Source: Cypionkella sp.
GTDB lineage: Bacteria; Pseudomonadota; Alphaproteobacteria; Rhodobacterales; Rhodobacteraceae
Length of the DNA stretch: 31,071 bases
NCBI GenBank assembly: GCA_023255415.1
Contig: JALRIN010000024.1
Span: 1 to 31,071, forward strand
Direction of reading: 5' to 3'
The notes beneath the pieces were generated by a model. It did no database searches and had not been told where the DNA came from. It was given only the letters and a program-made list of their open reading frames with translations. Positions 30,537 to 31,071 of the stretch are shown here, piece by piece (the first letter of the stretch is position 1; each line of letters opens with the position of its first letter). The position numbers were made by a program, and so were the translations under genes.

Positions 30537-31071
30537 ATGCAAGAGATGACATCGCGGCAAATTCTGGATCAGTTGGTCAGTTTTCCAACCGTCAGCCGAG
30601 GCAGTAACCTCGCGTTGATTGATTGGCTGGAAGCCTATCTTGCCAGCCATGGCATCGAAAGCCACCGCCACTGGAATGAAGACCGCAGCAAGGCTGCACT
30701 TTTCGCCCATGTCGGCCCTTGGGTCGCAGGCGGCGTGGTGCTGTCGGGGCATTCGGATGTGGTGCCGGTGGATGGCCAGGATTGGACCAGCGACCCTTGG
30801 GTGGTGACCGAGCGCGATGGCCGCCTTTATGGCCGCGGCACCTGTGATATGAAGGGCTATGTCGCGCTTTCGGTCTGGGCCTTGGTGCAAGCCCATAAAC
30901 GCGGCGTTACGCGGCCACTGCAACTTGCACTGTCTTATGACGAAGAGGTGGGTTGCACCGGTGCCCCGCCAATGATCGCCACCATGCAGCAGATCTTGCC
31001 GCAGGCCAGTGTCGCGGTGATCGGCGAGCCAAGCACCATGGGGCTGATCAATGGTCACAAGGGCGGCACTG
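30537..31071 (+). CDS. argE: Acetylornithine deacetylase-type M20 hydrolase (3' truncated by window edge)
   Basis: M20 metallohydrolases of the ArgE type remove the acetyl group from N-acetylornithine in arginine synthesis; close relatives hydrolyse N-acyl amino acids or dipeptides. The 178 residues present contain the metal motifs: LSGHSDVVPVDGQDW with the first His and Asp, LYGRGTCDMKGYVA with the bridging Asp, the catalytic Glu pair in YDEEVGCTGA, and AVIGEPSTMG with a further ligand. The start at 30537 has GGGG about six bases upstream; the reading frame is still open at the last base. It diverges from the peptide transporter operon, so a role in using imported acylated amino acids or peptides is possible. 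The missing C-terminus should hold the last metal ligand. Confidence 0.87.
   Translation, partial: MQEMTSRQILDQLVSFPTVSRGSNLALIDWLEAYLASHGIESHRHWNEDRSKAALFAHVGPWVAGGVVLSGHSDVVPVDGQDWTSDPWVVTERDGRLYGRGTCDMKGYVALSVWALVQAHKRGVTRPLQLALSYDEEVGCTGAPPMIATMQQILPQASVAVIGEPSTMGLINGHKGGT

Overview
The window is a GC-rich, densely coded chromosomal stretch from an alphaproteobacterium, most probably a Rhodobacterales/Rhodobacteraceae-type organism. The reasons are the strong G/C third-position bias, the hisF-hisE and hisH-hisB arrangement, a PCMT-like/TolC/PopZ-type gene set, an E. coli-type two-gene pntAB, and short extragenic repeats with the core GGGGATATTT...GATGAAA that sit at gene ends. I recognise that repeat style from this family. 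The genus cannot be read from the sequence alone. I see no rRNA, tRNA, CRISPR array, prophage, transposase, integrase or plasmid gene. No intergenic gap exceeds 300 bases.

Layout. 1-2.4 kb: histidine biosynthesis, with hisF (cut by the window edge) and hisE rightward, converging on hisH and hisB leftward. 2.4-5.8 kb: a phosphomannomutase facing a leftward pair, a FucU-type mutarotase and a kynureninase-fold PLP enzyme, followed by a small coiled-coil hypothetical gene. 6.0-9.4 kb: an envelope and cell-organisation block with a PCMT-like methyltransferase, a TolC-type outer-membrane channel and a PopZ-like protein, then a small conserved leftward gene. 9.6-15.1 kb: elongation factor P, an inositol-monophosphatase-family phosphatase, YgfZ, a class V aminotransferase, an EamA/DMT permease and a class I amidotransferase-like hydrolase. 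15.2-18.4 kb: an L,D-transpeptidase lipoprotein, tryptophan 2,3-dioxygenase and kynureninase, all leftward. 18.5-23.6 kb: an isoprenylcysteine methyltransferase-family membrane protein, pntA-pntB and a DUF3422 membrane protein. 23.6-30.3 kb: an asparaginase and a complete five-gene oligopeptide/dipeptide ABC transporter, leftward. From 30.5 kb: an M20 acetylornithine-deacetylase-type hydrolase, diverging from the transporter and cut by the window end.

How the genes fit together. Most of the window is core metabolism: histidine synthesis, tryptophan breakdown by the kynurenine route, NADPH supply by transhydrogenase, and translation of polyproline stretches by EF-P. The right end looks like a scavenging cluster in which imported peptides or amides, asparagine hydrolysis and an M20 amidohydrolase would feed nitrogen metabolism.

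I did not find a clearly new multi-gene system. The points most worth a second look are the repeat family and its precise placement at stop codons (including one copy that codes for the end of YgfZ), the FucU/kynureninase-like pair, the divergent PCMT-like protein next to TolC and PopZ, and the palindrome between the transporter and argE-type gene. Functional names rest on motif and family recognition by eye; no database search was run.
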